Translations under genes and position numbers: made by a program
Notes under the pieces: generated by a model
What the model was told of the DNA's origin: nothing
The model's input: only the letters and a program-made list of their open reading frames with translations
The model's database searches: none
In this document: positions 37,430-47,436 of the stretch, in pieces
Numbering within the stretch: position 1 is the stretch's first letter
How the letters are laid out: each line of letters begins with the position of its first letter
From: Novibacillus thermophilus
Lineage (GTDB): Bacteria; Bacillota; Bacilli; Thermoactinomycetales; Novibacillaceae
Assembly (NCBI RefSeq): GCF_002005165.1
Contig: NZ_CP019699.1
Span: 1,116,001 to 1,180,000, forward strand
Direction of reading: 5' to 3'
Length of the DNA stretch: 64,000 bases

Positions 37430-39565
37430 ATGAACGGCAAAAAAAGGAATTGGTTGCAAGGCATTCGAGAATGGCGCATACCGGGTTACTGGAATACGAG
37501 TTCACGGGTCAAGTTTTTGCTTTACGCCGTGTTGGGACTGTGTATGTACAGCTTGCTGATGGGGAGTGTCCTTCCTGAACGTTACGACGTAAAAGTCGGT
37601 TCCATCAGTCCTGAGACGATCGTGGCACCAGTGGATCGCATTGATCAGGTTGCGACAGAACAGGCCAAAAAAGAGGCAGCGCGAGCGGTGCCAAGACAGT
37701 ACAAAACAGACGAGCAAGTGACAGACGAACAGGTGGAAAAAATTAACCGGTTGTTCCTCGACGCCAGGCGGAACGCCGAAGATGACTCCCTCTCAGAAGA
37801 GGAGCGCGTGGAGAACATTCGAGACCGGCAACCGTTTGACCTTTCGGATGAAACGCTCAAGAGGCTCGCGCGCATTTCTGCAGATGAACTGGTGCAAACA
37901 CAGTCGACGACGCGAAACATTGTACAAGACGTGATGAACGGCGGTGTCGACGAATCGGGATTAGAAGAGGCCCGCAATCGCGTGGACCAGCAATTGGTCA
38001 CGGCTGATCTGGGCAGCGATGCCCGTTTTGTCGCCCGCGAGGTCGCCCGACAGGCCATCGTGACGAACGTGGTGTACGATGAAGCTAGGACGGCTGCCAT
38101 GCGTGAAGCAGCAGCGGAAAGCGTGGAACCCGTTCGCATCAACCGCGGCGACACGATTGTATACGAAGGCGAAGAAGTGAGTGAACAGCAGTACCGGCAG
38201 TTGAAGGAGCTCGGTCTTTTGAACGAATCCGGGAGACTTTGGCCGTATATCGGCCTCACCATTTTTATTATGCTGTTACTCGCTTTTTTATACTTCTCTA
38301 TTGATCAAGTCAAACAGGACTTGCATCGAGACAATACACGGTTGCTCATGCTGGTGATGATTCTCTTCATCAATACGGCCGGGATGAAAATTGTCAGTCT
38401 GGGACAGAGTGTGGAGTTTAGTTCTGTCGGTTACGCGGCCCCCGTTGCCCTCGGGTCGATGTTAATCGCCATTTTGATTGACGTCCGCCTCGCGCTGTTC
38501 ACCGGGGTCATTTTCAGCGCCGTTGCAGCTGTCCTGTTCAATGTGGAAGGGAGCGGGCTGTTCGACTACCGCTTCGGCTTCGTGACCTTAATCATGTGTT
38601 CTGCCGCCGCTTTCGCGTTAGCGGGGGCGAGGTACAGGAGCTCAGTCTTACAGGCGGGTGTCGTGGCAGCCGCCGTCAGCATTGCGCCAATTACGGCGAT
38701 GCAAATGCTCACGGGGGGAGGCTTCAGGTGGCAGGAGTTTTTAACGTCCATCGGATTTGGCGTGGGAGGAGGGTTTTTGGCCGCCGTCCTCACCATCGGC
38801 CTGCTGCCTTTTTTCGAGGCCGCGTTCAGCATTTTGTCCCCGATGAAGCTGATTGAACTGTCGAACCCGAACCAACCTTTGTTGCGCAAGTTGCTCATTG
38901 AAGCCCCCGGGACGTACCATCACAGCGTCATTGTGGGGAACCTGGCGGAAAGTGCAGCGGAAGCGATCGGCGCTGACGGTTTGCTCGCCCGTGTCGGCGC
39001 TTTTTACCACGACCTGGGGAAGACGAAACGGCCACAGTTTTTCATAGAAAATCAAGTGAACAGCGAGAATCCGCACGACAAAATTTCGCCACACTTAAGT
39101 AAAACGATTATCATTAACCACACCCGGGACGGGGTAGACATTTTGCGTGAGGCCAACATTCCGAAACCGATTCAGGACATCGCCGCACAGCATCATGGAA
39201 CGACACTTCTGAAATATTTTTACCATAAAGCGGTGAAACTGGATGACAGCGGGCAGGTACTGGAGGAGGACTTTCGTTATCCCGGGCCAAAAGCCCAGTT
39301 TAAGGAATCGGCCATTGTCGGTATAGCCGATTCGGTGGAAGCCGCCGTCCGCTCCATCAGTCGTCCAACGCCTTCGCGCATTGAGGCCCTCGTGCACAAA
39401 ATTATTCAGGACAGACTGGAAGACGGCCAATTTGACGAGTGTGATTTGACGTTAAAGGAATTGGATACGATCGCGAAATCGATGCTAGAGACATTGCAGG
39501 GAACGTTTCATCACCGCATTGAATACCCTGACGACTCAGAAGATAAAGGAGCGAAACACGCGTAG
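37430..39565 (+). CDS. pgpH: cyclic-di-AMP phosphodiesterase PgpH
   Basis: PgpH (YqfF) hydrolyses cyclic di-AMP to pApA. 711 aa, the same length as in B. subtilis. An N-terminal membrane segment (about 25-45) and an extracellular 7TMR-HDED domain (about 55-270) precede seven membrane helices (about 275-470). The C-terminal HD domain contains LIEAPGTYHHSVIVGNLAE, FYHDLGKTKRPQFF and AAQHHGTTLLKYFYH. ATG at 37430 follows AAGGGG. The phoH-pgpH-ybeY order is conserved in Firmicutes. Confidence 0.96.
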   Translation: MNGKKRNWLQGIREWRIPGYWNTSSRVKFLLYAVLGLCMYSLLMGSVLPERYDVKVGSISPETIVAPVDRIDQVATEQAKKEAARAVPRQYKTDEQVTDEQVEKINRLFLDARRNAEDDSLSEEERVENIRDRQPFDLSDETLKRLARISADELVQTQSTTRNIVQDVMNGGVDESGLEEARNRVDQQLVTADLGSDARFVAREVARQAIVTNVVYDEARTAAMREAAAESVEPVRINRGDTIVYEGEEVSEQQYRQLKELGLLNESGRLWPYIGLTIFIMLLLAFLYFSIDQVKQDLHRDNTRLLMLVMILFINTAGMKIVSLGQSVEFSSVGYAAPVALGSMLIAILIDVRLALFTGVIFSAVAAVLFNVEGSGLFDYRFGFVTLIMCSAAAFALAGARYRSSVLQAGVVAAAVSIAPITAMQMLTGGGFRWQEFLTSIGFGVGGGFLAAVLTIGLLPFFEAAFSILSPMKLIELSNPNQPLLRKLLIEAPGTYHHSVIVGNLAESAAEAIGADGLLARVGAFYHDLGKTKRPQFFIENQVNSENPHDKISPHLSKTIIINHTRDGVDILREANIPKPIQDIAAQHHGTTLLKYFYHKAVKLDDSGQVLEEDFRYPGPKAQFKESAIVGIADSVEAAVRSISRPTPSRIEALVHKIIQDRLEDGQFDECDLTLKELDTIAKSMLETLQGTFHHRIEYPDDSEDKGAKHA

Positions 39566-40030
39566 ATGCCGATTCAGATACATCTGAACAATGAACAGTC
39601 CGTTCAAGCGATCGGTTCATTTGAAGCCGTCGTTCGACAGTGCATTGAACGGGCTGCCGAAATGGAAGGCGCAATGCAAGGAGAGGTGTCCGTCACCTTT
39701 GTCGACGACGAAACGATTCGACAGCTGAACCGCCAGTACCGTCACGTCGATCAACCGACGGATGTCCTGTCTTTTCCGCTAGAAGGCGGCTCCCCCGGCC
39801 CTGAAGAAGACAGCGACATTCCCCTTTTGTTCGGAGATATTGTCATTTCTGTGCCACGTGCCGTAGAACAAGCGGAAGCTTACGGCCATTCGCTGGATCG
39901 CGAACTCGGTTTTTTGGCAACACACGGGTTTCTTCACTTGTTAGGTTACGACCACGAAGATGAACAAGAAGAGACTCGCATGTTTCAACGGCAGGAAGAA
40001 GTTTTGGCGTCCCTCGGTTTGAACCGGTAG
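39566..40030 (+). CDS. ybeY: endoribonuclease YbeY (rRNA maturation)
   Basis: YbeY is a zinc metallo-RNase acting in 16S rRNA 3'-end maturation and ribosome quality control; 154 aa. The metal motif H3xH5xH is in THGFLHLLGYDHEDEQE, and QYRHVDQPTDVLSFP is a second signature. ATG at 39566 follows the pgpH stop directly, so translation is coupled; GATAAAGGAG lies inside the end of pgpH. Confidence 0.96.
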   Translation: MPIQIHLNNEQSVQAIGSFEAVVRQCIERAAEMEGAMQGEVSVTFVDDETIRQLNRQYRHVDQPTDVLSFPLEGGSPGPEEDSDIPLLFGDIVISVPRAVEQAEAYGHSLDRELGFLATHGFLHLLGYDHEDEQEETRMFQRQEEVLASLGLNR

Positions 40031-40184
40031 AACCTGCGGCACATTGCGGCGCATTCGAGGCAACTGTCATGTCTACTGCTGGGCTGTCCCGCGGGCGAAT
40101 GAACCGCTGTCGAAATAAGACGGTTACGTGTAGCGAGCGGCGCCACACCCCGATTCTAGCATGGGGCAAGGGAGGTGCGCACGG

Positions 40185-40871
40185 GTGTCAACGCGCAATC
40201 TTGTGAAAAGCTTTCAATATGCTCTGCAAGGGCTTATCTACACCTTGGCCACACAGCGAAATATGCGCATTCACTTCACTATCGCCTTGTGCGTGATGCT
40301 CCTGAGTCTCGTGCTCGGCGTGAACCGCTGGGAAGCGTTACTCGTCTTTATTGCCATTACACTCGTCATGATTGCGGAATTATTTAATACCGCTATTGAA
40401 ACCCTCGTCGACATGGCGACTGAAGAGTTTCATCCTTTGGCAAAAGTCGCAAAAGACGTGGCAGCAGGCGCTGTGTTTCTGACAGCTGGCCTCTCCATCG
40501 CCATCGGAATGACTGTGTTTGTCCCGTACGTTTACGCTCTCGTGCACCAAACACTCGTAACGGAATTTTACAACCCGGACATTAGCGCCGTCTTCATTTT
40601 GGGGGTGGTTTTGTTCGGGACGATTGCGTTAAAAGCTTGGGCACGCTACCAAACCTGGCATAGCAGTCCGAGCTTGACGACAGCTGTAGCCGTATCCATC
40701 GTACTGCTCGTGTGGGGGATGACGTTGCATCTCACGGTTTCACTGCTCGTCACGGTTCTCTCCCTGTTGTTAGTCGGGAGCAAGTTGATGACCCAATCGG
40801 ACTGGCGATCGGTTTTATGGGGAGCCGTCGTGGGCGGAGCGGTCACAATCGGCGGGTTTTTACTGACTTAA
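40185..40871 (+). CDS. dgkA: undecaprenol/diacylglycerol kinase with C-terminal membrane extension
   Basis: The N-terminal half is a DgkA-family integral-membrane kinase; in Gram-positives it phosphorylates undecaprenol. FQYALQGLIYTLATQRNMRIH and MIAELFNTAIETLVDMATEEFHPLAK-VAKDVAAGAVFL are the family signatures. GTG at 40185 follows GGGAGGTG. The protein is 228 aa against about 125 in B. subtilis. The extra hundred residues hold three to four hydrophobic segments (for example AVFILGVVLFGTIALKAWA). Some DgkA proteins carry a PAP2 phosphatase domain there, but I see no PAP2 motifs. Confidence 0.88.
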   Translation: MSTRNLVKSFQYALQGLIYTLATQRNMRIHFTIALCVMLLSLVLGVNRWEALLVFIAITLVMIAELFNTAIETLVDMATEEFHPLAKVAKDVAAGAVFLTAGLSIAIGMTVFVPYVYALVHQTLVTEFYNPDISAVFILGVVLFGTIALKAWARYQTWHSSPSLTTAVAVSIVLLVWGMTLHLTVSLLVTVLSLLLVGSKLMTQSDWRSVLWGAVVGGAVTIGGFLLT

Positions 40872-40955
40872 CCCTAAAGAGTCATTCGAAAAGACCATGA
40901 ACGACAAACGGTGTGCTCATCTGAGACAGCAGAGGGAAGCATGAGCACCAAGGCA

Positions 40956-40979
40956 GTGACCTCGAAGGTCACGTTTTCT
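40956..40979 (+). terminator. terminator between dgkA and cdd
   Basis: GTGACCT (40956-40962), loop CGA, AGGTCAC (40966-40972), then GTTTTCT. The 190-base gap holds nothing else that I recognise. Confidence 0.65.
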
Positions 40980-41062
40980 GGGAATTAAACATGCCCAGAT
41001 CTCAGCAGGCGCGTATCGGTGCCGCTGGGTGGGATGTGCGCGACTCTGAAAGGAAACAGGTG

Positions 41063-41473
41063 ATGGCGTTGAAGGCATTAATTGAAGCGGCCACAGCGGC
41101 GAGACAACAGGCGTACGTACCCTATTCAAACTTCGCCGTAGGAGCAGCTCTGCTGACTCAAACGGGCCAAATTGTAACGGGATGCAATATTGAAAACGCG
41201 TCGTACGGATTGACGACCTGCGCTGAACGAACGGTATTGTTCAAAGCAGTGTCCGAAGGCGAGAGGGACTTCCGGGCTCTTGCCGTCGTGGGGAACACAT
41301 TGGGGCCGATTACCCCTTGCGGTGCTTGTCGCCAAGTGATGGCCGAGTTATGTCCGCCGGAGTTGACCGTATACCTGGCCAATTTGGCGGGGAAAACTTT
41401 GGAGACGACGGTGAAGGAATTGTTACCTTACGTTTTCGACCAGGAGGCGCTGTATGGGAAACGAGAACGTTAA
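41063..41473 (+). CDS. cdd: cytidine deaminase
   Basis: Homotetrameric zinc enzyme deaminating cytidine and deoxycytidine; 136 aa. [17 protein letters not shown] contains the zinc Cys and catalytic Glu, and [10 protein letters not shown] the other two zinc cysteines. ATG at 41063 is preceded by AAAGGA; a GTG at 41060 is an alternative. The C-terminus overlaps era by 20 bases, so the two are probably coupled, as in B. subtilis where cdd precedes era. Confidence 0.95.
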   Translation: MALKALIEAATAARQQAYVPYSNFAVGAALLTQTGQIVTGCNIENASYGLTTCAERTVLFKAVSEGERDFRALAVVGNTLGPITPCGACRQVMAELCPPELTVYLANLAGKTLETTVKELLPYVFDQEALYGKRER

Positions 41474-42359
41474 ATCCGGATTCGTCGCCTTAATTGGACG
41501 GCCGAATGTCGGCAAGTCGACGTTGTTGAATGCGATTCTCGGACAAAAAGTGGCGATTATGTCGAACAAGCCACAGACGACGCGCAACCGCATTCACGGT
41601 GTGCACACGGATGAACGCGGCCAGATAGTGTTTCTCGATACACCGGGCATCCATAAGCCGAAATCTCGACTGGGAGATTACATGGTCAAGGTGTCGATGA
41701 ACACGCTGCAGGAAGTGGACGTCGTTTGCTGGATTGTCGATGTAGAAGAAGAGATGGGGCCGGGGGACCGATTTATCGCCGATGTGTTGAAAAAAGTGGA
41801 GACGCCAGTCTTCCTCGTCGTGAACAAAATTGACCGCGTACACCCCGAGCGCCTGCTCCCGTTTATTGATCAGTTTCGAAAAGAACTCGAGTTCCAGGAA
41901 GTCATCCCAATTTCAGCTTTAAACGGCAACAACGTCCGGACACTGGTCGAACAGATTTACGAGCGCTTGCCAGAGGGACCGAAATACTATCCAGACGATC
42001 AGTTGACGGATCACCCTGAACAGTTTATCGTGTGTGAATTAATTCGCGAAAAAATATTGCACAAAACGCACGAAGAAGTGCCCCACTCCATTGCAGTCGT
42101 CATCGAAGACATGGAACAACGCGACGACGCGAAGGGCACGGTCTACGTCCGGGCGACGGTGTATACAGAACGGCCCTCACAAAAGGGAATTATCATCGGT
42201 AAACAGGGGAAGATGCTGAAAGAGGTCGGGAGAGAAGCCCGGCAGGACATTGAACGTCTGTTGGGCTCGCCTGTATACTTAGACTTGTGGGTGAAGGTGA
42301 AAAAAGACTGGCGCAATGAAGAACACGCACTGCGCCGCTTCGGCTACCGGGAAGATTAA
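41454..42359 (+). CDS. era: GTPase Era
   Basis: Era binds the 3' end of 16S rRNA and monitors 30S assembly; 301 aa. The G1 motif is [16 protein letters not shown]3 is LDTPGIHKP and G4 is VVNKIDR. The C-terminal KH domain contains [22 protein letters not shown] at 41454 follows CAGGAGG inside the cdd end. Standard length and intact motifs. Confidence 0.98.
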   Translation: MGNENVKSGFVALIGRPNVGKSTLLNAILGQKVAIMSNKPQTTRNRIHGVHTDERGQIVFLDTPGIHKPKSRLGDYMVKVSMNTLQEVDVVCWIVDVEEEMGPGDRFIADVLKKVETPVFLVVNKIDRVHPERLLPFIDQFRKELEFQEVIPISALNGNNVRTLVEQIYERLPEGPKYYPDDQLTDHPEQFIVCELIREKILHKTHEEVPHSIAVVIEDMEQRDDAKGTVYVRATVYTERPSQKGIIIGKQGKMLKEVGREARQDIERLLGSPVYLDLWVKVKKDWRNEEHALRRFGYRED

Positions 42360-42448
42360 TTTATACCTGACATTATTTCCAAGGGATAGGGCTGGCTGAA
42401 GCGTCTCATCCTAATCATTGCAAGTAAAAATGGGAGGGATGCGACAGC

Positions 42449-42592
42449 ATGCGGAATTTTTCTTGGTACGTCTTTTCGCTGACCGGAGACATTGACGCGT
42501 ATTTGTTGTACAAGGCTTCCGACAATATCGATTTTCAGGAAGAGCACACTCCCCCAGATCAGGAGGAAAAGGTGAGCAGTAGGGAGCGGTAG
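42449..42592 (+). CDS. yqzL: YqzL family small protein
   Basis: A 47-residue gene between era and recO. It starts at ATG 42449 with GGGAGGGATG upstream and stops with TAG at 42590-42592. The product begins MRNFSWYVFSLTGDIDAYLLYK and is acidic and hydrophilic afterwards. B. subtilis has the 47-residue yqzL in exactly this place, and its start (MRDFTWNVFxxTGDVxTYLLxKE, from memory) agrees. Function is unknown. Conservation of length, position and N-terminus supports a real gene. Confidence 0.85.
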   Translation: MRNFSWYVFSLTGDIDAYLLYKASDNIDFQEEHTPPDQEEKVSSRER

Positions 42593-42616
42593 ACCGGACA
42601 GAGGGAAGAGAAGGCG

Positions 42617-43381
42617 ATGTTGACAAAAGCGGAAGGAATCGTCATCCGCGCGCGCGATTACGGAGAATCTCATAAAGTGATCGTACTCTACACGCGTGAA
42701 TTTGGAAAAATCGCGGTCATGGCGCGCGGTGTCAAGAAGACGAAGAGCCGATTAAGTTTTGTCACGCAAGTGTTGACACACGGTCAGTACCAATTTTTTG
42801 CTGGATCGGGGATGGGGACGTTAAGCCAGGGAGAGGTGATCGAGTCTCACCATGCCCTCAGACAAGACGTTCTCAACATGTCCTACGCGGCGTACATGGC
42901 GGAACTGACAGATAAACTCACCTTGGAAAAGGAAGTGAACCCTTACGTTTTCCATTTGTTGTCAAAGACGTTCTCTTACTTAGAAGAAGGGAAAGATGCG
43001 GACATTTTGTGTCGCATATTTGAATTAAAGATGTTAAGTGTTGCGGGATACCGCCCGCAATTGGATCAATGTCTCCATTGTGGGGAAGAAGACAAGCCGT
43101 TTTACTTTAGTGTGGCCAAAGGGGGGATCCTCTGTCAAGACTGTCGCCTTCCGGAAGAACCGGTTTTGAGCCTCTCAACTTCCGCAGCGAGGCTGTTGCG
43201 GTTGTTTCTCCACTTTGACATTAACCGCATAGGTGAAATTCGCGTCAAACAAGAGACGAAAGATTTGCTGGAGCGAGTGATGTATGACTATACCGACTAC
43301 CACACTGACCTCCGCTTGAAGTCCCGAGACGTCTTAAATCAGATGAAAGCGTTCGAGGAACACAATCCTCGAACCATTTGA
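42617..43381 (+). CDS. recO: DNA repair protein RecO
   Basis: RecO helps load RecA on SSB-coated single-stranded DNA; 254 aa. The N-terminal OB fold begins AEGIVIRARDYGESHKVIVLYT. A zinc-binding C4 region reads LDQCLHCGEED and CQDC at about 150-175. ATG at 42617 follows AGGGAAG. The stop codon overlaps the -35 box of the glyQS T-box promoter, so recO ends the era group directly against the next transcription unit. Confidence 0.95.
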   Translation: MLTKAEGIVIRARDYGESHKVIVLYTREFGKIAVMARGVKKTKSRLSFVTQVLTHGQYQFFAGSGMGTLSQGEVIESHHALRQDVLNMSYAAYMAELTDKLTLEKEVNPYVFHLLSKTFSYLEEGKDADILCRIFELKMLSVAGYRPQLDQCLHCGEEDKPFYFSVAKGGILCQDCRLPEEPVLSLSTSAARLLRLFLHFDINRIGEIRVKQETKDLLERVMYDYTDYHTDLRLKSRDVLNQMKAFEEHNPRTI

Positions 43382-43406
43382 CAACTTCCGCTGAAATGAG
43401 TAAACT
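43378..43406 (+). promoter_or_regulatory. promoter of the glyQS T-box transcript
   Basis: TTGACA (43378-43383), 17 bases, TAAACT (43401-43406), overlapping the recO stop. It has the same hexamers and spacing as the trpS T-box promoter. Confidence 0.7.
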
Positions 43407-43412
43407 TCTTTA

Positions 43413-43645
43413 ATAACAGAAAATCATGTGTGTTGCTGTGAACGGCAGGAGTAACCGACGGTGATGGGTGGAAGCGAGCCGGGGAGAGTGCAAGCCTGGT
43501 CCCTAGCCCGGTGAACGGCGGCCTGGAGCAACCGATGAGTGAAGAAGAGGGTATGCCGTCGGCGTACCAAGTAGGGTGGAACCGCGGGAAAAACTCCCGT
43601 CCCTACGTTGTGAAGGGTGTCGCAGCGTAGGGACGGGAGTTTTGC
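43413..43645 (+). promoter_or_regulatory. glycine T-box leader of glyQS
   Basis: The T-box AGGGTGGAACCGCG lies at 43573-43586. A 16-base-pair terminator follows (43592-43607 with 43626-43641), then TTT. The specifier is GGC (43517-43519) in the context GAAC-GGC-GGCC, a glycine codon matching the genes downstream. The short leader with little between stem I and the antiterminator is typical of glycyl T-boxes. Confidence 0.93.
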
Positions 43646-43675
43646 GATGGAATAGACGGAAAGGCAGGTGAAGAC

Positions 43676-43710
43676 GTGCAGAGGTGACAGAGAGAATGTC
43701 AGCTCTGCAC
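43676..43710 (+). promoter_or_regulatory. hairpin just upstream of the glyQ start
   Basis: GTGCAGAG (43676-43683), G, TGACA (43685-43689), loop GAGAGAA, TGTCA (43697-43701), G, CTCTGCAC (43703-43710): thirteen pairs with one G-G mismatch, ending seven bases before the ATG. The only Shine-Dalgarno-like sequence, AGGTGA (43682-43687), is inside the stem. Confidence 0.65.
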
Positions 43711-43717
43711 GAAAAAG

Positions 43718-44602
43718 ATGAACTTTCAGGACATGATCTTGACACTACACTCATTTTGGGCGAAACAGAACTGTGTCATTATGCAGCCGTACGATGTGGA
43801 AAAGGGGGCGGGGACGATGAGTCCGTTAACGTTTTTGCGGTCCATCGGCCCCGAACCGTGGAATGTGGCCTATGTGGAACCGTCGCGCAGGCCAGGGGAC
43901 GGGCGTTACGGTGAGAACCCAAACCGCCTTTATCAACACCACCAGTATCAAGTCATTTTAAAACCGTCCCCAGACGACGTTCAAGACCTTTATCTCGACA
44001 GCTTGCAAGCATTGGGCATTAAACCTGAGCATCATGACATCCGCTTTGTCGAAGACAACTGGGAAGCCCCGACGTTAGGGGCGTGGGGGCTCGGGTGGGA
44101 AGTGTGGCTGGATGGGATGGAGATTACGCAGTTTACGTACTTCCAACAAGTCGGCGGCCTCGACGCAAATCCGGTGTCGGCAGAAATTACGTACGGCTTG
44201 GAGAGACTGGCGTCTTACATACAGAATAAAGAAAGCGTCTTTGACCTCGTGTGGGTCGACGGTGTGACGTATGCCGACGTGTTTAAGCAGCCCGAGTTCG
44301 AACATTCGAAATACACGTTTGAGATTGCAGATAGTCGTGCGTTGTTCGACATGTTCAGCATGTATGAGAAAGAGGCACAGCGGGCCCTCGAAGCCGATCT
44401 CGTGTACGCTGCTTACGATTACGTACTGAAGTGTTCCCACACGTTTAATTTGCTCGACGCGCAAGGGGCGATCAGTGTGACAGAACGTACCGGTTACATT
44501 TCCCGCGTGCGCCAGTTGGCTCGGCGCTGTGCCCAAACGTACTACGATTCCCGGAAGCAGTTGGGGTTTCCGCTCTTGAAAGGGGAGAGCGTCCGTGGCT
44601 AA
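43718..44602 (+). CDS. glyQ: glycyl-tRNA synthetase alpha subunit
   Basis: Catalytic subunit of the bacterial alpha2beta2 glycyl-tRNA synthetase; 294 aa. [20 protein letters not shown] and [28 protein letters not shown] are diagnostic. ATG at 43718 is the only start: an in-frame stop lies at 43685-43687, with no ATG, GTG or TTG between. Its ribosome-binding site is weak, and a hairpin lies directly upstream. It overlaps glyS by eight bases. Transcription is under the glycine T-box. Confidence 0.97.
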   Translation: MNFQDMILTLHSFWAKQNCVIMQPYDVEKGAGTMSPLTFLRSIGPEPWNVAYVEPSRRPGDGRYGENPNRLYQHHQYQVILKPSPDDVQDLYLDSLQALGIKPEHHDIRFVEDNWEAPTLGAWGLGWEVWLDGMEITQFTYFQQVGGLDANPVSAEITYGLERLASYIQNKESVFDLVWVDGVTYADVFKQPEFEHSKYTFEIADSRALFDMFSMYEKEAQRALEADLVYAAYDYVLKCSHTFNLLDAQGAISVTERTGYISRVRQLARRCAQTYYDSRKQLGFPLLKGESVRG

Positions 44603-46682
44603 GCGCGATTTACTGATCGAAGTCGGAACGGAAGAAATGCCCGCACAAGTTGTGGCTCCTGCCGCTTTGCAACTTAAAGAGAAGTTGGTCGGGTGGTTGG
44701 ACGAACAGCGGATTCGTTACGACCGGGCAGACTGGTACGGGACGCCGCGAAGGATAGCTGCCCTCGTTTACGGCGTAGAAGAAGAACAGGATGCGTTGAA
44801 CGAAGAGTTTAGGGGGCCGGCGAAGCGAATTGCCGTGGATGAAAATGGCGCCTGGACAAAAGCGGCTCTCGGTTTTGCCCGGGGGAAGGGCGTCTCGACG
44901 GAACATTTGTTTTTCAGGGAACACAAAGGTGAGACGTACGTCTTTGCGCGGAAGGAACAGAGGGGACAAGCCACTGATCGGTTGTTGAAAGAAGGATTAG
45001 AGCACATCGTCACGTCTCTTTCCTTTCACAAAACGATGCGCTGGGGCTCGCACTCAGTGCGCTTCGTACGTCCCATTCGCTGGCTCGTTGCCCTGTACGG
45101 GAATGAAGTGATTCCCGTTACAATCGCCGGGGTATCGTCGGGGAATGTCACATACGGACACCGATTTCTCGGGACGTCAATGGCGCTGGAGATCGCTTCC
45201 GATTACAAAGAAACACTGCGCCGTGGCTATGTCATCGCCGATCCGGAAGAACGGAAACAACGCATACGGGAAGAGTTGCAGAAAATAGCTGACGAAAACG
45301 GCTGGAGCATTCCCGTTGAACGTCAGTTACTAGAAGAAGTGACGTACTTGGTGGAATATCCGACAGCTGTTTCCGGTTCCTTTGATCCGGCTTTTCTGGA
45401 AGTGCCGGACGACGTGTTGATCACGTCTATGCGGGAACACCAGCGCTATTTTCCCGTTAAGTCGCAAGAGGGAAAGTTGTTGCCCCACTTTGTGACGGTC
45501 CGAAACGGTGACGACACGTCACTGGACACAGTGGCCAAGGGGAATGAAAAAGTGCTGCGGGCGCGCTTGGCAGATGCCCGTTTCTTCTACCGAGAAGATC
45601 AGAAGCGGTCGCCCTCCTTTTTCAATGAAAAGCTGAAGCACGTTGTGTTTCACGAAAAGTTGGGAACCGTGGCAGACAAAGTTCGCCGGATCGAGGCTGT
45701 CGCACGAAAGCTGGCAGACTGGCTAGGCGCGGATCAACGGACGAAGGCTCAAATAGAACGAACGGCTGAACTGTGCAAGTTCGATTTGGAGACCCACATG
45801 GTGGCTGAGTTTTCCGAGCTCCAGGGCAAAATGGGTGAAGAGTACGCCCGGATTGCAGGGGAAGAACCTGAGGTCGCCAAGGGGATTTTCGAACATTACT
45901 TGCCCCGTTTCGCAGGAGACGATCTCCCGGTGACAAAAACCGGCATTGTTGTCGGGCTGGCTGACAAAATCGATACGATTGCCGCCTGTTTTGGGATCGG
46001 CATCGTGCCGACAGGGTCACAAGATCCTTACGCGTTAAGGAGACAGGCTGCCGGCATTACACAGGTCATACTGGAGTTAGACTTGCCCCTCATACTGGAT
46101 AAGTTATTCGATGCCGCCCTTGACGAATTGGAGGCCCGGGACAAGTTGGCCCGTCCGAAGCATGAAGTGGTGCAGGAACTTTTTGATTTCTTCCAACTGC
46201 GCTTAAAACATATACTGCAAAGTAAACACGTGCGCTATGACGTCATCGACGCCGTCCTGAAAAGCGGCGTCTCCCATGTGCAAGGTGTCGTCGCAAAAGC
46301 GGAGCTCTTGATGGAGCGCGTGTCCGACCCGGCGTTTAAGCGAACGGTTGAAGCCTTCACCCGAGTGGAAAACTTGGCGGCAAAAGCGGGGGGCAGACGG
46401 TTGGCGTTCAACGACGCCCTCAACCGGGAAAAAGCCGAAAGCCAACTGACAGACGCTTACCGTCGCGCTTTGCAGCGTTTCAAGGCGGGTGAGGAAAACG
46501 GGCGAATTGACGACATGTATGACGCCATCGCCTCAATGGAAGATGCCATTCACACGTTTTTTGACGAAGTGATGGTCATGGTCGACGATGCCGAGATCCG
46601 TGCGAACCGCCTCGCCCTGTTGCAAGCTGTGTCTCGTTTGACTCGCCAGTTTGCACACTTCAACGAAATCGTGTTCGCATGA
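44595..46682 (+). CDS. glyS: glycyl-tRNA synthetase beta subunit
   Basis: Beta subunit, which binds tRNA-Gly; 695 aa, the expected length. It begins [41 protein letters not shown] and [15 protein letters not shown] are family signatures, and the C-terminal DALR-like anticodon domain ends [17 protein letters not shown] at 44595 lies within the end of glyQ behind AGGGGAGAG, so the two subunits are translationally coupled. Confidence 0.97.
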   Translation: MAKRDLLIEVGTEEMPAQVVAPAALQLKEKLVGWLDEQRIRYDRADWYGTPRRIAALVYGVEEEQDALNEEFRGPAKRIAVDENGAWTKAALGFARGKGVSTEHLFFREHKGETYVFARKEQRGQATDRLLKEGLEHIVTSLSFHKTMRWGSHSVRFVRPIRWLVALYGNEVIPVTIAGVSSGNVTYGHRFLGTSMALEIASDYKETLRRGYVIADPEERKQRIREELQKIADENGWSIPVERQLLEEVTYLVEYPTAVSGSFDPAFLEVPDDVLITSMREHQRYFPVKSQEGKLLPHFVTVRNGDDTSLDTVAKGNEKVLRARLADARFFYREDQKRSPSFFNEKLKHVVFHEKLGTVADKVRRIEAVARKLADWLGADQRTKAQIERTAELCKFDLETHMVAEFSELQGKMGEEYARIAGEEPEVAKGIFEHYLPRFAGDDLPVTKTGIVVGLADKIDTIAACFGIGIVPTGSQDPYALRRQAAGITQVILELDLPLILDKLFDAALDELEARDKLARPKHEVVQELFDFFQLRLKHILQSKHVRYDVIDAVLKSGVSHVQGVVAKAELLMERVSDPAFKRTVEAFTRVENLAAKAGGRRLAFNDALNREKAESQLTDAYRRALQRFKAGEENGRIDDMYDAIASMEDAIHTFFDEVMVMVDDAEIRANRLALLQAVSRLTRQFAHFNEIVFA

Positions 46683-46782
46683 GGTCGCACGCGGCGTGAG
46701 CGGCTGCCCTTGCACGCGTGCTCAAACAGGATGACGATGAGAATGATAGGTGTGATCCCCGCACGGGGGTCGACCGTTAAGG

Positions 46783-47436
46783 GTGGTGGGAAACATCGAA
46801 TTATCCAAGCGACAGCAGAAAATCATCGAGATCGTCAAAGAGAAGGGGCCGATCACGGGCGAACTGATCGCGGAACATTTAAATTTAACGCGAGCGACGC
46901 TGCGCCCGGACTTGGCGATTTTAACGATGTCGGGTTTTTTGGAAGCCCGTCCCCGCGTCGGGTACTACTACGCGGGAAAAACGAGAGACCAGTTGTTCGC
47001 CCAGCGGATTCGCCAAATGAAAGTAAAAGATTATAAAGCTGTTCCAGTCGTCATGACGGAAGAAGCATCCGTTTACGAAGCGATCTGCAACATGTTTTTG
47101 GAGGACGTCGGGACGCTGTACATCGTACGTGAAGGCGCAATTCTTTCAGGAGTGTGTTCGCGTAAGGATCTGCTCAAGTCCTCCATGGGCAAACAAGACT
47201 TAAACGCGGTGCCGGTCAGTGTCGTCATGACGCGCATGCCGAACATCGTGACGTGTTTCCCGGAGGAATCGCTGTTTGATGCCGCTTCAAAAATCATACA
47301 GTATCAGGTGGATTCCCTGCCGGTCGTCAAACCGGCTGAAAAAGACAGCGATCAGTTGGAAGTGGTGGGGCGTATCACGAAGACAACCATTACTAAAGCG
47401 TTCGTTGAATTAGGGGAGGGACGGGAGACCGTATGA
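46783..47436 (+). CDS. ccpN: CcpN-type repressor (HTH plus CBS pair)
   Basis: CcpN (YqzB) represses gluconeogenic genes (gapB, pckA in B. subtilis) during growth on sugars. 217 aa. An N-terminal helix-turn-helix ([38 protein letters not shown] in two helices) is followed by two CBS domains (about 80-210), which sense nucleotides. GTG at 46783 or 46786; the binding site is unclear because AAGGGTG abuts the start. It precedes ppsR with an ATGA overlap, the same pair as B. subtilis yqzB-yqfL, which tune PEP/pyruvate metabolism. Confidence 0.92.
   Translation: MVGNIELSKRQQKIIEIVKEKGPITGELIAEHLNLTRATLRPDLAILTMSGFLEARPRVGYYYAGKTRDQLFAQRIRQMKVKDYKAVPVVMTEEASVYEAICNMFLEDVGTLYIVREGAILSGVCSRKDLLKSSMGKQDLNAVPVSVVMTRMPNIVTCFPEESLFDAASKIIQYQVDSLPVVKPAEKDSDQLEVVGRITKTTITKAFVELGEGRETV

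Noticed and set aside
43684-43914. Alternative open frame starting before glyQ
   Set aside because: It is out of frame with glyQ, whose protein matches the family from its first residue.
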